Shown one piece after another: positions 29,835 through 39,657 of a stretch of 47,359 nucleotides of DNA. The notes under the pieces were generated by a model. That model was not told the DNA's origin, did not search any database, and was given only the letters and a program-made list of their open reading frames with translations. The stretch lies in IMG/VR virus record IMGVR_UViG_3300007540_004695, positions 1 through 47,359 of that record; one strand, given 5' to 3'. The translations under genes were made by a program, and so were the position numbers. Position 1 is the first letter of the stretch. Each line of letters opens with the position of its first letter. This DNA comes from a virus.

Positions 29835-30159
29835 ACAAACATTCAGTAATCACATCTTAGACGGTAATAGATACATCGATGTACAATCATTAATTAGGAC
29901 GCTTAATGCGCTGCGAGTTTTAGAATATTGCGACAATTACGATATTGTCAACACCCGATGTAAAGACTATCAACTAAAAGAGGAGGTTATTAATTACTAT
30001 AAAAAGGAAGGGGTTTGTACTGAACCTATTGTTGTGACTGATGATGATTTTTGCTTAGACGGTAGACACCGCGTAGCGTATAGAAAGCAGATAAACGATA
30101 CGACATGTTCAGCATATATTGTACCGAGAGAGTATGTTAATAAATTTATTAAGACCTAA
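29821..30159 (+). CDS. ParB/sulfiredoxin-like fold protein
   Basis: A 112-residue protein. EPIVVTDDDFCLDGRHRVAY (about 67-86) matches the conserved P-I-x-V ... D-G-x-H-R motif of the ParB/Srx (ParB N-terminal-like) fold, which binds nucleotides. Only this domain is present; there is no DNA-binding helix-turn-helix. The start overlaps the upstream gene by 14 bases. It may work with the oxygenase-like protein. The biochemical role is unknown. Confidence 0.6.
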   Translation: MSVFKQTFSNHILDGNRYIDVQSLIRTLNALRVLEYCDNYDIVNTRCKDYQLKEEVINYYKKEGVCTEPIVVTDDDFCLDGRHRVAYRKQINDTTCSAYIVPREYVNKFIKT

Positions 30160-30167
30160 CTCGTTAT

Positions 30168-31895
30168 TTAATTAGCAATAATCACTTGAAACGGTACATC
30201 AACGTAGCTTCTGCTAATAAACGAAACGGTATTGGCGTCATTGCCTCCACCCTGCCCACCGGAGCTTTCGAGTGATACGCACTCGACATATATCGAAGTA
30301 TTATTGTTATCTATACGTACAGAGATAGCATACTGACCAGATAAGAAGCTATTGCTCGGAGATTGTAGTGTCCAGTTGTTTGCTAAGGATGCAACAGCCG
30401 TTGGCCTGGTACCTATATCATCAATTGTTATAGTGTATCTACCGATTGCTGTTCTTGTTAGTGTACAATTCCTGAGATATGTATTTATATCTGGTATATG
30501 ATCGACTGTTGCATATACCTGTGTACCTGTTAACTTTAATCTATTAGAACCGTCAAATGTGAAGTCGTCTGATACCTTTAATCCGATCTGGGTGCTGGAT
30601 AAATTTACAAACGCAGTCTGGGTACCTTGCGCATCAAGAGCTGATAGGCCAGTACCGACGTTAACGTTGTACTGCTGAATATCATCAGGCTTAGCTTTAA
30701 TGATGTAACTCATAGCAACGTATGGTTGAACGTTGTCGTGCGCGACATTATTCATATGATCAGCATCATTTAATTGCTGCGTTGCAGTCATCGCGTCATA
30801 GAGCTTGTTTGGACTCGGGCCAGCTGGGATAGGCTGAGGGTTGGTACCACAGGTGTATTGAGTGACTGGAGCGTTGCCGGCTACCCATCTTCCGCAATAA
30901 CAAGTATTGGAAATGGATAGAGCACCGGGATTTCTTGTGACCGAAAGTGGCTTGTTTACCAGGAAAGGGAACCAATCATCATTGATTGACTGGCTAAATG
31001 TACCTGTGAAGTGCATATGGTTTATTGCCTGGTAACTTAATGTATGCTTATACTCGCCACCGTACGTGGCAAAATTGGTCGTGCATGTGTTTGTACCGTC
31101 ATTACCTTGACCAGCACCTACCATGGTCCTAGCTCTTAAGTCTGGTAGTGCGTAATAAGCACCTGTAGGTGAAGGTGCACCGCCCGATGTAGTTCGAGGT
31201 CCCCACTGCGTGCCGAGTAGATCTCGAAGCTCTGGATAAGCTGAACCTAAGAATCTGCGCTCTGAGAATAAGTTAATCCACTTATCATCTGGTATACTAG
31301 ACTGACCACCTGCCCATGGTATGATTGTACCGACAGGAGAGGTATCACTGAAAACTAATGCAGTGCCGTCTCCAGGTACCGCTTCTGCCCACGTTAGGTT
31401 ACCAGATCCATCTGTCCGAAGAAAGTTCCGTGGAACTTCGGTTGCTGGGAAATTGTATGGTATGCTATTAATAGTAACTTGACCAGTAGATACAGATAAC
31501 CTATTTGATACTTGCACCGCCGGCGAAGCAACACTACTAGTAGCAGTAATGCCTCTCACAGTATAATCACTGTCATTATCAAGGGCTCTATTATTAACAG
31601 CGTTGTCGGCTAATAGATCGTTTCCGATAGTACGTGCTTTGATCTGAGCATTTGTAATTGATTTATCGGCAATCTTATCAGCTGTCACTGCCTGTCCAGC
31701 TAGCTTAGTGTTAGTTACAGCTGAGTTGGTTATGTTATTAGTCTTAACTATACTATCTGTTAAGAGATTACTTACCTGAATCTTTTTAGAGATGCCTGTA
31801 TCATTAGAGGATTCTCTACTGTTAATAATAATCTCGTTAACATCACTATTAACATTAATCTCGTTGAGTTCAGATATACGAATATCACTTGCCAT
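30168..31895 (-). CDS. Tail-collar-domain fibre protein (short tail fibre-like)
   Basis: A 575-residue protein. The N-terminus (RISELNEINVNSDVNEIIIN) is of the fibre-attachment type, followed by beta repeats (NAQIKARTIGNDLLADNAVN). A phage tail-collar domain lies at about 190-310: GTIIPWAGGQSSIPDDKWIN, RRFLGSAYPELRDLLGTQWG, YYALPDLRARTMVGAGQ and GGEYKHTL. Such domains occur in T4 gp12-like short fibres and many side fibres. A C-terminal beta domain follows. It is first after the convergent junction at 30160 and has a perfect late promoter. Confidence 0.8.
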   Translation of the reverse strand: MASDIRISELNEINVNSDVNEIIINSRESSNDTGISKKIQVSNLLTDSIVKTNNITNSAVTNTKLAGQAVTADKIADKSITNAQIKARTIGNDLLADNAVNNRALDNDSDYTVRGITATSSVASPAVQVSNRLSVSTGQVTINSIPYNFPATEVPRNFLRTDGSGNLTWAEAVPGDGTALVFSDTSPVGTIIPWAGGQSSIPDDKWINLFSERRFLGSAYPELRDLLGTQWGPRTTSGGAPSPTGAYYALPDLRARTMVGAGQGNDGTNTCTTNFATYGGEYKHTLSYQAINHMHFTGTFSQSINDDWFPFLVNKPLSVTRNPGALSISNTCYCGRWVAGNAPVTQYTCGTNPQPIPAGPSPNKLYDAMTATQQLNDADHMNNVAHDNVQPYVAMSYIIKAKPDDIQQYNVNVGTGLSALDAQGTQTAFVNLSSTQIGLKVSDDFTFDGSNRLKLTGTQVYATVDHIPDINTYLRNCTLTRTAIGRYTITIDDIGTRPTAVASLANNWTLQSPSNSFLSGQYAISVRIDNNNTSIYVECVSLESSGGQGGGNDANTVSFISRSYVDVPFQVIIAN

Positions 31896-31900
31896 ATTAT

Positions 31901-31908
31901 TATTTATT
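31901..31908 (-). promoter_or_regulatory. T4-like late promoter
   Basis: AATAAATA, 5 bases before ATG 31895; it overlaps the stop codon of the upstream gene. Confidence 0.65.
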
Positions 31909-33094
31909 ACAATAACGTAATATTATCGCCGTCAGGGTCAGTTATTACTCTATTAATAGCACTTAATCCATAACCTGATGTTGGGTATGAGTAGAGGAAG
32001 TCAGTATCACTAGAGATAAATATATTATTCGGGTCAGTAGTACCTGGTACGTACCCGGTTGAAACAAGCGTACCGTATGTATACACAGTAGCGTCTGGTG
32101 GTAATAAATTAGTCTGATTAAAGGTTATTTTGATCGGATCATAACCTGTAACTATATTAGTAAATTCGTTACCTGTACCAACTATACCTAGATTATTAAA
32201 ACCATCCGTGATTACATCAAAGAATGTCTCGTATGTCGATAGAACGCCAGTTTCTAAAGTAGTCGCTGGTATATAAGGTATGGCTAAATCAGTATAGTTA
32301 ATTAAACTAGTAGATGAGAGATCTGTTATGGCCGTATCCTGGCCGGATATGGAGAAAGCAAAAGCATACCGTCTACCAGTATGACCTTGTAACTGAAAAC
32401 CACCGGCACTTAACCCAATATCACCGAATGCTGACAACGCGCTCGATGGAGACAGCTCAGTCCTTGCTAAGAAGGAGTCATCAGGATACAGGACTGTGTC
32501 TTCAGGGTCAGTATTAAGATAAATACCGGACAACACGCGAGACGACGGTTGAAGTTCAAAGTACGTTAACGGGTAAATAATATTTTCATCCGTCTCTACG
32601 TTAAAGTACGGTACAGCACTCCCACCTACAGTAAACAACTGGCTGTTGAGGATTTCTATGTTTCTATCTACAATATTCTCCGGTGTAGTTCTAAACTCGA
32701 TAATATGAGTTGCTGATAAAGGCCCTGTATTCTGATCTACTTGCTCATATTTAATAGCAATATTAGCTGATAAAGTAGTATAGGTTGATGCGGTGGTAAA
32801 ATATGTATGTGATATACTAGTAAACGGTAAAGTATTGGTAACACCACCACTAAATTTAGCTGAATATGTGGTAATGCCACTAGACGCCGGGTCCCCGAAA
32901 TCGATTTCGACGCTATTGAATCCAGGTTTATCTGAGTGAAAGTCTATTATATCACTCTGTATACCAGATAGCAGAAAAGTGACTACCGTATTACCTTGTA
33001 TCGCTTCTCTTGATATAAAATTAACGCTACTATCTTGAGGTTGATAGTTAGATAAGTTTACGGTTAATGTATGTTTAGAATCTAAGTGTGCCAT
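31907..33094 (-). CDS. Virion structural protein with PKD-like domain
   Basis: A 395-residue protein. SVEIDFGDPASSGITTYSAK followed by ISHTYFTTASTYTTLSANI (about 75-115) is a PKD-like Ig fold. A second, looser repeat may lie near the C-terminus. Its start lies 20 bases inside the upstream gene, so the two are probably coupled. Position between a collar-type fibre and gp6 points to a baseplate or tail appendage. No specific homologue recognised. Confidence 0.6.
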   Translation of the reverse strand: MAHLDSKHTLTVNLSNYQPQDSSVNFISREAIQGNTVVTFLLSGIQSDIIDFHSDKPGFNSVEIDFGDPASSGITTYSAKFSGGVTNTLPFTSISHTYFTTASTYTTLSANIAIKYEQVDQNTGPLSATHIIEFRTTPENIVDRNIEILNSQLFTVGGSAVPYFNVETDENIIYPLTYFELQPSSRVLSGIYLNTDPEDTVLYPDDSFLARTELSPSSALSAFGDIGLSAGGFQLQGHTGRRYAFAFSISGQDTAITDLSSTSLINYTDLAIPYIPATTLETGVLSTYETFFDVITDGFNNLGIVGTGNEFTNIVTGYDPIKITFNQTNLLPPDATVYTYGTLVSTGYVPGTTDPNNIFISSDTDFLYSYPTSGYGLSAINRVITDPDGDNITLL

Positions 33095-35447
33095 AGGTCA
33101 GGTCTTGTGCAGGCTCGGATGTTATACTCCGTGCGTTAAAGTTATTTATAAACGTATTAGGGGAATAAAAGTTTATAGTCTTGGTAAAGTTATCCGGGGC
33201 TATTATATAGTTGTCAGTAACCGTAAATATATCACCGTCGAGTTCAAATACTAGTATATGTATAAAGCAAGTATGATTTAAGTCCCTGAAGTTAGTGATC
33301 GATATAAACTTGCCTTGCTTATCATTATAGGCTAACGCGATGTTCGTTATCTCAACAATATTAGTATCAAGGTTGAAGGTAAAATTATCGGCGAAATAAC
33401 TCTGATTCTGTGATGTGTTAGTTACGAGATTTACTTCTCTCTTAGTATCCTTATTATACTTGAACATCTCGAACTGGAAGAACTTAATATTCGTCGGTGA
33501 TGTTGTAGATGGGTCACTAGTTAGTTTGATATAGAAGATGTCACTGCCTAATCTAGTAGGGTTACTGAGATTACTTATAGGTGTGGTAGCTTGATCAACT
33601 ATTATCTCTTTAGTATACGGCCTAACCGTTGCAGTGAATTCTGCCGGGCTGAATTTACCATTTGTATAGTCGATACTATCAATGACAAGGTAATTGGCCG
33701 TTTTAAAGAAGAATATGGTCTCAAAAATATCTAAATCTTGATACTCACCACTTTCCAATTGCCCCAATAAGACAGGATCATAAGCGAATCGACTAAAAAC
33801 AGTGCCGAATTCATCTGCTATAGGTTTTATTGTGCTGTTAAGGACGTTACTAACTTCGATCAGCTTACCTTTATGTCTAATGCCAGCTAATGTTTCTTTT
33901 CTATTATCAGTAGATACGGTTTCAAATACTGTTGAATACCTATCTTGGACTGGTTCAACTCCTTCAAAATTATCTAAATTTCTATTACCAGCATCTGTAA
34001 CGTTAGTAATATAAAACTGATTACCGTATATATCACCGACTTCTTTAACGATCTGGCTCGGGACATTAAGTTTCTCAATACCTACCAATGGGGTGATATT
34101 ATTAGGCTCAAACAATCTCTGTTCAGTAGTATTATATGAGTGGAATGTTTGGTCCTTACTATCTACCTCAGGCAAAAATCTACCAAACGAAGATGATACG
34201 TTTTTAAACCTATTAAATGTACTATTGAATATTAGCGGATTAGCTCTCACACGACCACCAACGCCCTCTATTGAACCATACCTAGATGGGTTTGGTATGA
34301 CGTATGTGGTATTACGTTCAAAATCGTCCGGTACAATATAGCTACTAAAGTCGCACTCCATTTTAAGAGCACCTCTTATAGATGGTTTAAAGAATAGGCC
34401 TACGCTTCTCTCACTCTTAAACGAGTCACCAGTAACTGCTAGTGTTGAAGGGTGGTTAATATTCAATAAGTTTCTATGCGGATACTTAGCTGTGAATAGT
34501 TTTTCGTATACATAATCCGTACCATCACCGGTAGAGATATAATACATATCAGTACCTTGAAAGTTAACGGGAATCTCTTTTGTAAAATTGTAGTTTAAAT
34601 CCGACCTATCACCGGTATTTTGATACCCTATAAATTGATCAGGTTGTAATAATGATAGATCCGGTTGATTGTAGGTAACTAGTAAGCCTGGAATCTCTTC
34701 TAGCTCTACACCATCGGTGTTTATTATATCAATAATAGCCTCATCGTCGTTTATATAGAAAGAGCTACTTATCGTATTTGTATTAGATGTAAAATAGTCG
34801 GATCTATCGCCTGAGATTGTATCATAAAAAGTCGGAGACTCCTTCGGGTCCAAGTCGTAATAATCGTTAAACGTATCATACACTCTTTCAAAACTAATAT
34901 CGATACTATTAACGATGTCTTCAGGCGTCCTCTTATTAGGGTTAATACCCGGAGCCACATCATCACCGTAGTATATATCAAGTATTTGGTCCTTGATAAA
35001 GGTCACCGCACCTCCATCGGTACCCTTTTTCTTAATATACTCTAAGTTACTGGTTATGCTAGCACGCTTCTTTTTAAAGTATAAAGCTATTTCTTTAATC
35101 TTCGATGTAAAGAATGGTAGTGCAATTGTTAGTTGCTCGTTATTGTTTAAATCTATATTATCGAAATAACGCTTCTCCTCGTTAGTGAAAAAGAGTAAGT
35201 TTATCTCTGATAAGAAATTAATAAACTGCGTTCTAACATTTACGTTAATAGAAACTAACGAGGTATTTGTATACGCCTCCCAATATTGTAGGTATCTCTG
35301 ATAACTTGATAACTCATTCTCTTTATCATTAACATCAGCGTACTTTAAATAATCAAGAAAGGAGAAAGGTTCATTTAAATCTCTCTTTGCATCATCTAAA
35401 GTGTTTGTTACACTGAAGTATACGGTAGTATCGCTTAAGGCAGGCAT
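33075..35447 (-). CDS. Large baseplate/tail structural protein
   Basis: A 790-residue protein with a helical N-terminal third (FINFLSEINLLFFTNEEKRY; KIKEIALYFKKKRASITSNL) and a beta-rich remainder (NPTRLGSDIFYIKLTSDPST). No named family is visible. In T4-like phages large wedge proteins (gp7, gp8, gp10) are encoded near gp6 and gp25, so this is a candidate by position only. It has its own late promoter. Confidence 0.6.
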   Translation of the reverse strand: MPALSDTTVYFSVTNTLDDAKRDLNEPFSFLDYLKYADVNDKENELSSYQRYLQYWEAYTNTSLVSINVNVRTQFINFLSEINLLFFTNEEKRYFDNIDLNNNEQLTIALPFFTSKIKEIALYFKKKRASITSNLEYIKKKGTDGGAVTFIKDQILDIYYGDDVAPGINPNKRTPEDIVNSIDISFERVYDTFNDYYDLDPKESPTFYDTISGDRSDYFTSNTNTISSSFYINDDEAIIDIINTDGVELEEIPGLLVTYNQPDLSLLQPDQFIGYQNTGDRSDLNYNFTKEIPVNFQGTDMYYISTGDGTDYVYEKLFTAKYPHRNLLNINHPSTLAVTGDSFKSERSVGLFFKPSIRGALKMECDFSSYIVPDDFERNTTYVIPNPSRYGSIEGVGGRVRANPLIFNSTFNRFKNVSSSFGRFLPEVDSKDQTFHSYNTTEQRLFEPNNITPLVGIEKLNVPSQIVKEVGDIYGNQFYITNVTDAGNRNLDNFEGVEPVQDRYSTVFETVSTDNRKETLAGIRHKGKLIEVSNVLNSTIKPIADEFGTVFSRFAYDPVLLGQLESGEYQDLDIFETIFFFKTANYLVIDSIDYTNGKFSPAEFTATVRPYTKEIIVDQATTPISNLSNPTRLGSDIFYIKLTSDPSTTSPTNIKFFQFEMFKYNKDTKREVNLVTNTSQNQSYFADNFTFNLDTNIVEITNIALAYNDKQGKFISITNFRDLNHTCFIHILVFELDGDIFTVTDNYIIAPDNFTKTINFYSPNTFINNFNARSITSEPAQDLTYGTLRF

Positions 35448-35453
35448 ATAAAA

Positions 35454-35461
35454 TATTTATT
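35454..35461 (-). promoter_or_regulatory. T4-like late promoter
   Basis: AATAAATA, 6 bases (TTTTAT) before ATG 35447. Confidence 0.65.
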
Positions 35462-35467
35462 CTCGAA

Positions 35468-36961
35468 TTACGATCCTGATATAAGACCTAGGTTAGTATA
35501 TAGATTATGAGAAATAACTTTTTCCGCTACACCCCATTTATCAATGTACTGGTTATAAGAAGTTAGGCTATTTAGATACGTGTTGTTTGCATTATCAAAA
35601 TCAATAAATTTCTGTAGATAAGAACCTTCTATCGTATCTATAAAGTCGTAGAATTGGTAGTACTTATTAATATCAATACCTGTAATATTATTAGGCATTA
35701 CTAAGCCCCATCCCCAGGATCTATTATATGCTGAAAGTGGGTATGCATTATGACTTGTATAGTTAACATCAGTAGCACTTAAGATATTAGTATTAACCAA
35801 TTTATACTGATTACTGAATTTTTCATACGCTAATATATTCTTTGAATTTGTACCAGTCTCGAGTAAGGTATCCTCTACTGGTAGAAGGTCTCCTCGATTC
35901 TTACCATAAAACTCTTTACTAATATAACCTTTTGAATCGTAATTACCTTGGAATTGATTCTTGCTACCCAGTTGCCGGCTTACACCAACAGATAGTATAT
36001 CAATCAACCGCTCCAAGCTAGGTGGGAATTGCTGATTATACTCGTCCATAGTCATTGACAGTTGACTAACGAGAGAGTTTAGTGACTTAACGTTTGCATA
36101 ATCAGGGTCATTAATGTTAGCGACGTAGTTACTGACTTTCTCGTGAATCTTTATACCTAAGGTCTCCGGGTAACTGCTACTATCGCCGACGATTTGGCCC
36201 AGTAGTTGATCCATGAAGATTGGTTCACGCTGTAACACGGGCTGTGTAGCTAAGTCCTTATAATTCTGCGCCTGGTTATTATCTTCTCCAATCTTTCTGA
36301 TATCGTAGATCGGTTCTGCTGGATATACGTCAAATAATGTTGACACTCCTGAAACTGTATTGCTTGCATCAGAGTAGGTTACCTGAATTCTCAGATCTGT
36401 ATCAGCGACAGATGTTTGTATAACACCCTTGAGGTAGCCACCGCCATCGCTAGCGCTGAGGTCCCCGTAATTAGTACGATATGTTGATTCACCGTCTAGG
36501 ACAGCTGTACCATTACTTCTTATTAATTTTACCTCTAGATTAGCATCATCGACTATTATAAAATCCTCTATGGTATTTTGAACTTCTACTAATTCATTGA
36601 TCGGTCCAGGTGTCTGGGTCCGTAGTAGCTCAAGTTCTTTCGTTAGCTTAGGGTACCTCTTTAAAGGTGCACCACTAAGATCGACCACTTTAGCAATAAA
36701 ATATATATCTTGATTAACAAAGTTAATTTTAGGTATATTGAATGATGACAGAGATGTAATAAACCCTGTAATGCCGTTAGTAGTAATACTTAGAGTCTTA
36801 TCTTGTAATGTCTCGGTCCTAGCTGATATAGAATATGAAATAGTAGCAGGACCTGCGTTGATTGTTGGTAGTGTATTGCTGGTACCTATCTCAACACTTT
36901 CAGGGTCAAGAAAAAAGCGCGGCTCAAAAGCAGCAAATAGTATAACATTATGTTCACCCAT
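35468..36961 (-). CDS. Baseplate/tail structural protein
   Basis: A 497-residue protein. The N-terminal half is beta-rich (TLSITTNGITGFITSLSSFN), with Ig-like strands near residues 150-225. The C-terminal half is helical (VKSLNSLVSQLSMTMDEYNQ; LYTNLGLISGS). It stands between two other virion proteins and has a late promoter. No family recognised; a baseplate wedge component is inferred from the neighbours. Confidence 0.55.
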   Translation of the reverse strand: MGEHNVILFAAFEPRFFLDPESVEIGTSNTLPTINAGPATISYSISARTETLQDKTLSITTNGITGFITSLSSFNIPKINFVNQDIYFIAKVVDLSGAPLKRYPKLTKELELLRTQTPGPINELVEVQNTIEDFIIVDDANLEVKLIRSNGTAVLDGESTYRTNYGDLSASDGGGYLKGVIQTSVADTDLRIQVTYSDASNTVSGVSTLFDVYPAEPIYDIRKIGEDNNQAQNYKDLATQPVLQREPIFMDQLLGQIVGDSSSYPETLGIKIHEKVSNYVANINDPDYANVKSLNSLVSQLSMTMDEYNQQFPPSLERLIDILSVGVSRQLGSKNQFQGNYDSKGYISKEFYGKNRGDLLPVEDTLLETGTNSKNILAYEKFSNQYKLVNTNILSATDVNYTSHNAYPLSAYNRSWGWGLVMPNNITGIDINKYYQFYDFIDTIEGSYLQKFIDFDNANNTYLNSLTSYNQYIDKWGVAEKVISHNLYTNLGLISGS

Positions 36962-36966
36962 AAGAT

Positions 36967-36974
36967 TATTTATG
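36967..36974 (-). promoter_or_regulatory. T4-like late promoter
   Basis: CATAAATA, then ATCTT (5 bases), then ATG 36961. Confidence 0.65.
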
Positions 36975-36981
36975 TATAATT

Positions 36982-37794
36982 TTAATCTTCATAGTAATAA
37001 AATGAAGTACTACCTGATGTACCTAAAAATACTGTACCTGCCTCTGGTTTATTATATAAAAAGTAAGGTGGGTCTGAAGTAACCGTATTTAGCTTGCCGT
37101 ATATAAACTCATTACTTGTCTTTACCGATTCTGTTATTAGCACCCCATCGTCGCCTTGGAGCTGTACGAAACTACTAAACAGTCTTAAGTGTGCATATAT
37201 ATCACTGTAATACTCTGCATTTGTTGTGGCCTTACTCTTATTACCAGAGACACTCAAATTAACACTATACCCATCATCAGCGGAAACAGATGGCCAGCTT
37301 TGATAGGAATTAAATCTAGTTAGTATAATTGGATTTTCAAGAGAAGAGTTCAACGCACTACTACCTTCTTTGTATGTTAAAAATAATTTATCAGGTATAA
37401 CGTTACTTATGTTGAAAATAGGTCGAGTGACAACAGTATAGAAGTTTGATGCACTATCTACTGCTACTAATGTGACTTTATATTCACCTGGATACTTATA
37501 ATAATGAGACGCGGTGAGGTCTGTTGATATTGTGCCGTCACCTAGGTCTATAAAATACCGATAACTATCAACTAGTGGCGAAGCTGATACTCCGTTCAGA
37601 TCTGTACCATCAAAATCCGGAAAGACTCTAAATGTGTACTGCTCATTTGCAAACCCTGGAATGGCCGATATACCTCCCCATTTACTCTCTCTGGTGGACG
37701 GGTCAATGACACGCACCGGTAAGTTTATAGGTGGTAGAGTACTATAATCTCTATCAAAATTATAAATCTGAGATTCTGGTGATGTTATGGGCAT
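36982..37794 (-). CDS. PKD-domain virion protein
   Basis: A 270-residue protein. YRYFIDLGDGTISTDLTASH then YYKYPGEYKVTLVAVDSASN (about 83-122) is a clear PKD domain (…DGT…HxYxxxGxYxVTLxV…). It starts only 3 bases after the stop of the gp6 gene and probably shares its transcript. PKD domains in phage proteins often bind carbohydrate or form Ig-like spacers. The rest is unrecognised. Confidence 0.65.
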   Translation of the reverse strand: MPITSPESQIYNFDRDYSTLPPINLPVRVIDPSTRESKWGGISAIPGFANEQYTFRVFPDFDGTDLNGVSASPLVDSYRYFIDLGDGTISTDLTASHYYKYPGEYKVTLVAVDSASNFYTVVTRPIFNISNVIPDKLFLTYKEGSSALNSSLENPIILTRFNSYQSWPSVSADDGYSVNLSVSGNKSKATTNAEYYSDIYAHLRLFSSFVQLQGDDGVLITESVKTSNEFIYGKLNTVTSDPPYFLYNKPEAGTVFLGTSGSTSFYYYED

Positions 37795-37796
37795 AA

Positions 37797-39629
37797 TTAA
37801 TCAATAATTTCTACGTTAATTCTACTTTTCAAATCACTACTATATAAGAACGGAAATTTGAAGTACGGTAATGATACGTTAGACCCTGTACTCGCAATAT
37901 CGACATCAGCATATGCAGCGTTGAAGTTATATATGTTTAAAAATGGTACACTTCTAACTATTTCACCAGTATCAGCGCTACGCTTAACAGTTCTTAGACC
38001 TGCAACACCTTCAATAGCCAGAATTTTAGTACTGATGGCTGTAATGTTAATAGTGTCGCCTAGCTTTACGTTCGCCGGGTCAAAAGCTTCTTCAAAAACG
38101 TTATTAGCTTCCTCTATAATACGCGCTGCACTAATTCTATTATTCTGCTTACGTTGTATAATTAGTTCAGAATACTCAATATCATCAAGAGATGGCTTGT
38201 CGTTAAAGCTATCTTGCAACCCAATTGTAACTCCAACATAGACTGGATCCATTGGCTGTATTTCGGAGTTAATAATCTTTTGAGACTGAGCAGTATTAAT
38301 AACTTCTGATTTCTGTGCTTGTGTTAAATAAAATAAATTATTATCACTATCTGCTATCTTTATCTTCGGTACCATAAAGGCGTATACCTGGTTAGCCTGA
38401 TTAGTAGTAGAGAATTTAACCTGATTGAATAAGAATCTTGAATCTTGGTTAGGTCTATCTAAACCAAGGTCGTAATAATACTTTATAACAGTATCAATAA
38501 ATGACTCATTACTCACCAAAACCGTACTTGTGATTATATTACTATAACGCTTTTCTACAAACGCTTGGAAATCATCGTTTGTTACAATTCTATTCTGCGC
38601 AAAGAAGCTTCTAGGTGCATTTTCCTTGATTTGCTTAACTGTTTCAATCTCACCAGGGCTAGTAGCTCCGATAGAGTTTGTAAATGCTACCGCCGATGCA
38701 AGGTTAGGTGTTAGGATAAGAATATTAGACTCGTATATATCGGGCGTTATTGCTTCAAACTGTGTTGTTGTAAATACATTAAGATTATTACCGTCTAGCT
38801 TACCAGCGGAAACTTTACCACCTATACCATTACTCTTCAAGTAATATATAAAAATCTTATCTCCGGTTTGGAGTTGTATGCCATTGACACCGTTACCAAA
38901 TTTTATTTCATAAAACCCATTCTCATTTAAACGTTTCTCAAATACATAACTCGTATTAGTAGCATTAAAAAGAGAATCAATCTCTGCAAATTCATTATAC
39001 TTATTAGTGTTGGCGTTTTGAATATATACACCAATTGAATCAGCCTCAATATTAACCGGTGTCTGGTTAATATTATCTCTAACTAATAGGGTTACAGTTT
39101 CAAACTCTTCACCAATAGCTGTAAGAACAGGGTTCTCGACGTACTTCCCTTGATACAGTAGAGTATTTTCTGACAACGTCGTCAGTTGTTCATCAGCGAT
39201 ATTGGTCTTACTAAATGTTGCATCCTTGATGAAAGAATAGTCAGTACCATCGATACTAAAATACGAATATCTTTTTATAGTATATACGTTTACCGGTAAC
39301 CTACTACTAGCCTCTGCTTCAAAAGGCAGTACTGCTGTCTTATAACCAGTAGGCTTGTATCCTATAAGCTTAGTAATCCTGTTAATATTTTCAAAAACAG
39401 TAGATTCGTTGAATAGAGACTCAGAAGAGGTTTGGTTAAGGTAAAATAGTGAGAGGTGGTATGATAGAGCAATGATATCAATAATAGCAGATAGGTTACT
39501 GCCTTCAAAATCTTGGTCAGTAAAGGTACCGCCTTCTCTCAAACGCTGCTTAATTAAGCTCTTTAGAGTTAGGGCATCGAAAGTTGCATAAGCATCCTTC
39601 GGTAGTGTAAAGTCAGTATTATCCGCCAT
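37797..39629 (-). CDS. gp6: Baseplate wedge subunit gp6 (baseplate J-like)
   Basis: A 610-residue protein. Its N-terminus (FDALTLKSLIKQRLREGGTF; DFEGSNLSAIIDIIALSYHL; SESLFNESTVFENINRITKL; IGYKPTGYKTAVLPFEAEAS) has the layout of T4-like gp6, the central wedge protein that joins baseplate segments. The later FFAQNRIVTNDDFQAFVEKR and INITAISTKILAIEGVAGLR segments match the J-like C-terminal part. The length is close to T4 gp6. The gene next upstream is gp25, its usual partner. Confidence 0.88.
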   Translation of the reverse strand: MADNTDFTLPKDAYATFDALTLKSLIKQRLREGGTFTDQDFEGSNLSAIIDIIALSYHLSLFYLNQTSSESLFNESTVFENINRITKLIGYKPTGYKTAVLPFEAEASSRLPVNVYTIKRYSYFSIDGTDYSFIKDATFSKTNIADEQLTTLSENTLLYQGKYVENPVLTAIGEEFETVTLLVRDNINQTPVNIEADSIGVYIQNANTNKYNEFAEIDSLFNATNTSYVFEKRLNENGFYEIKFGNGVNGIQLQTGDKIFIYYLKSNGIGGKVSAGKLDGNNLNVFTTTQFEAITPDIYESNILILTPNLASAVAFTNSIGATSPGEIETVKQIKENAPRSFFAQNRIVTNDDFQAFVEKRYSNIITSTVLVSNESFIDTVIKYYYDLGLDRPNQDSRFLFNQVKFSTTNQANQVYAFMVPKIKIADSDNNLFYLTQAQKSEVINTAQSQKIINSEIQPMDPVYVGVTIGLQDSFNDKPSLDDIEYSELIIQRKQNNRISAARIIEEANNVFEEAFDPANVKLGDTINITAISTKILAIEGVAGLRTVKRSADTGEIVRSVPFLNIYNFNAAYADVDIASTGSNVSLPYFKFPFLYSSDLKSRINVEIID

Positions 39630-39634
39630 ATATT

Positions 39635-39642
39635 TATTTATG
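39635..39642 (-). promoter_or_regulatory. T4-like late promoter of gp6
   Basis: CATAAATA, 5 bases (AATAT) before ATG 39629. Confidence 0.7.
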
Positions 39643-39657
39643 AATAAAAAACATTAA

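Noticed and set aside
37801-38241. The 127-residue + strand frame inside gp6, and similar opposite-strand frames in structural genes
   Set aside because: Shadows of the real genes: no promoter, no domain features, and they overlap well-supported proteins completely.
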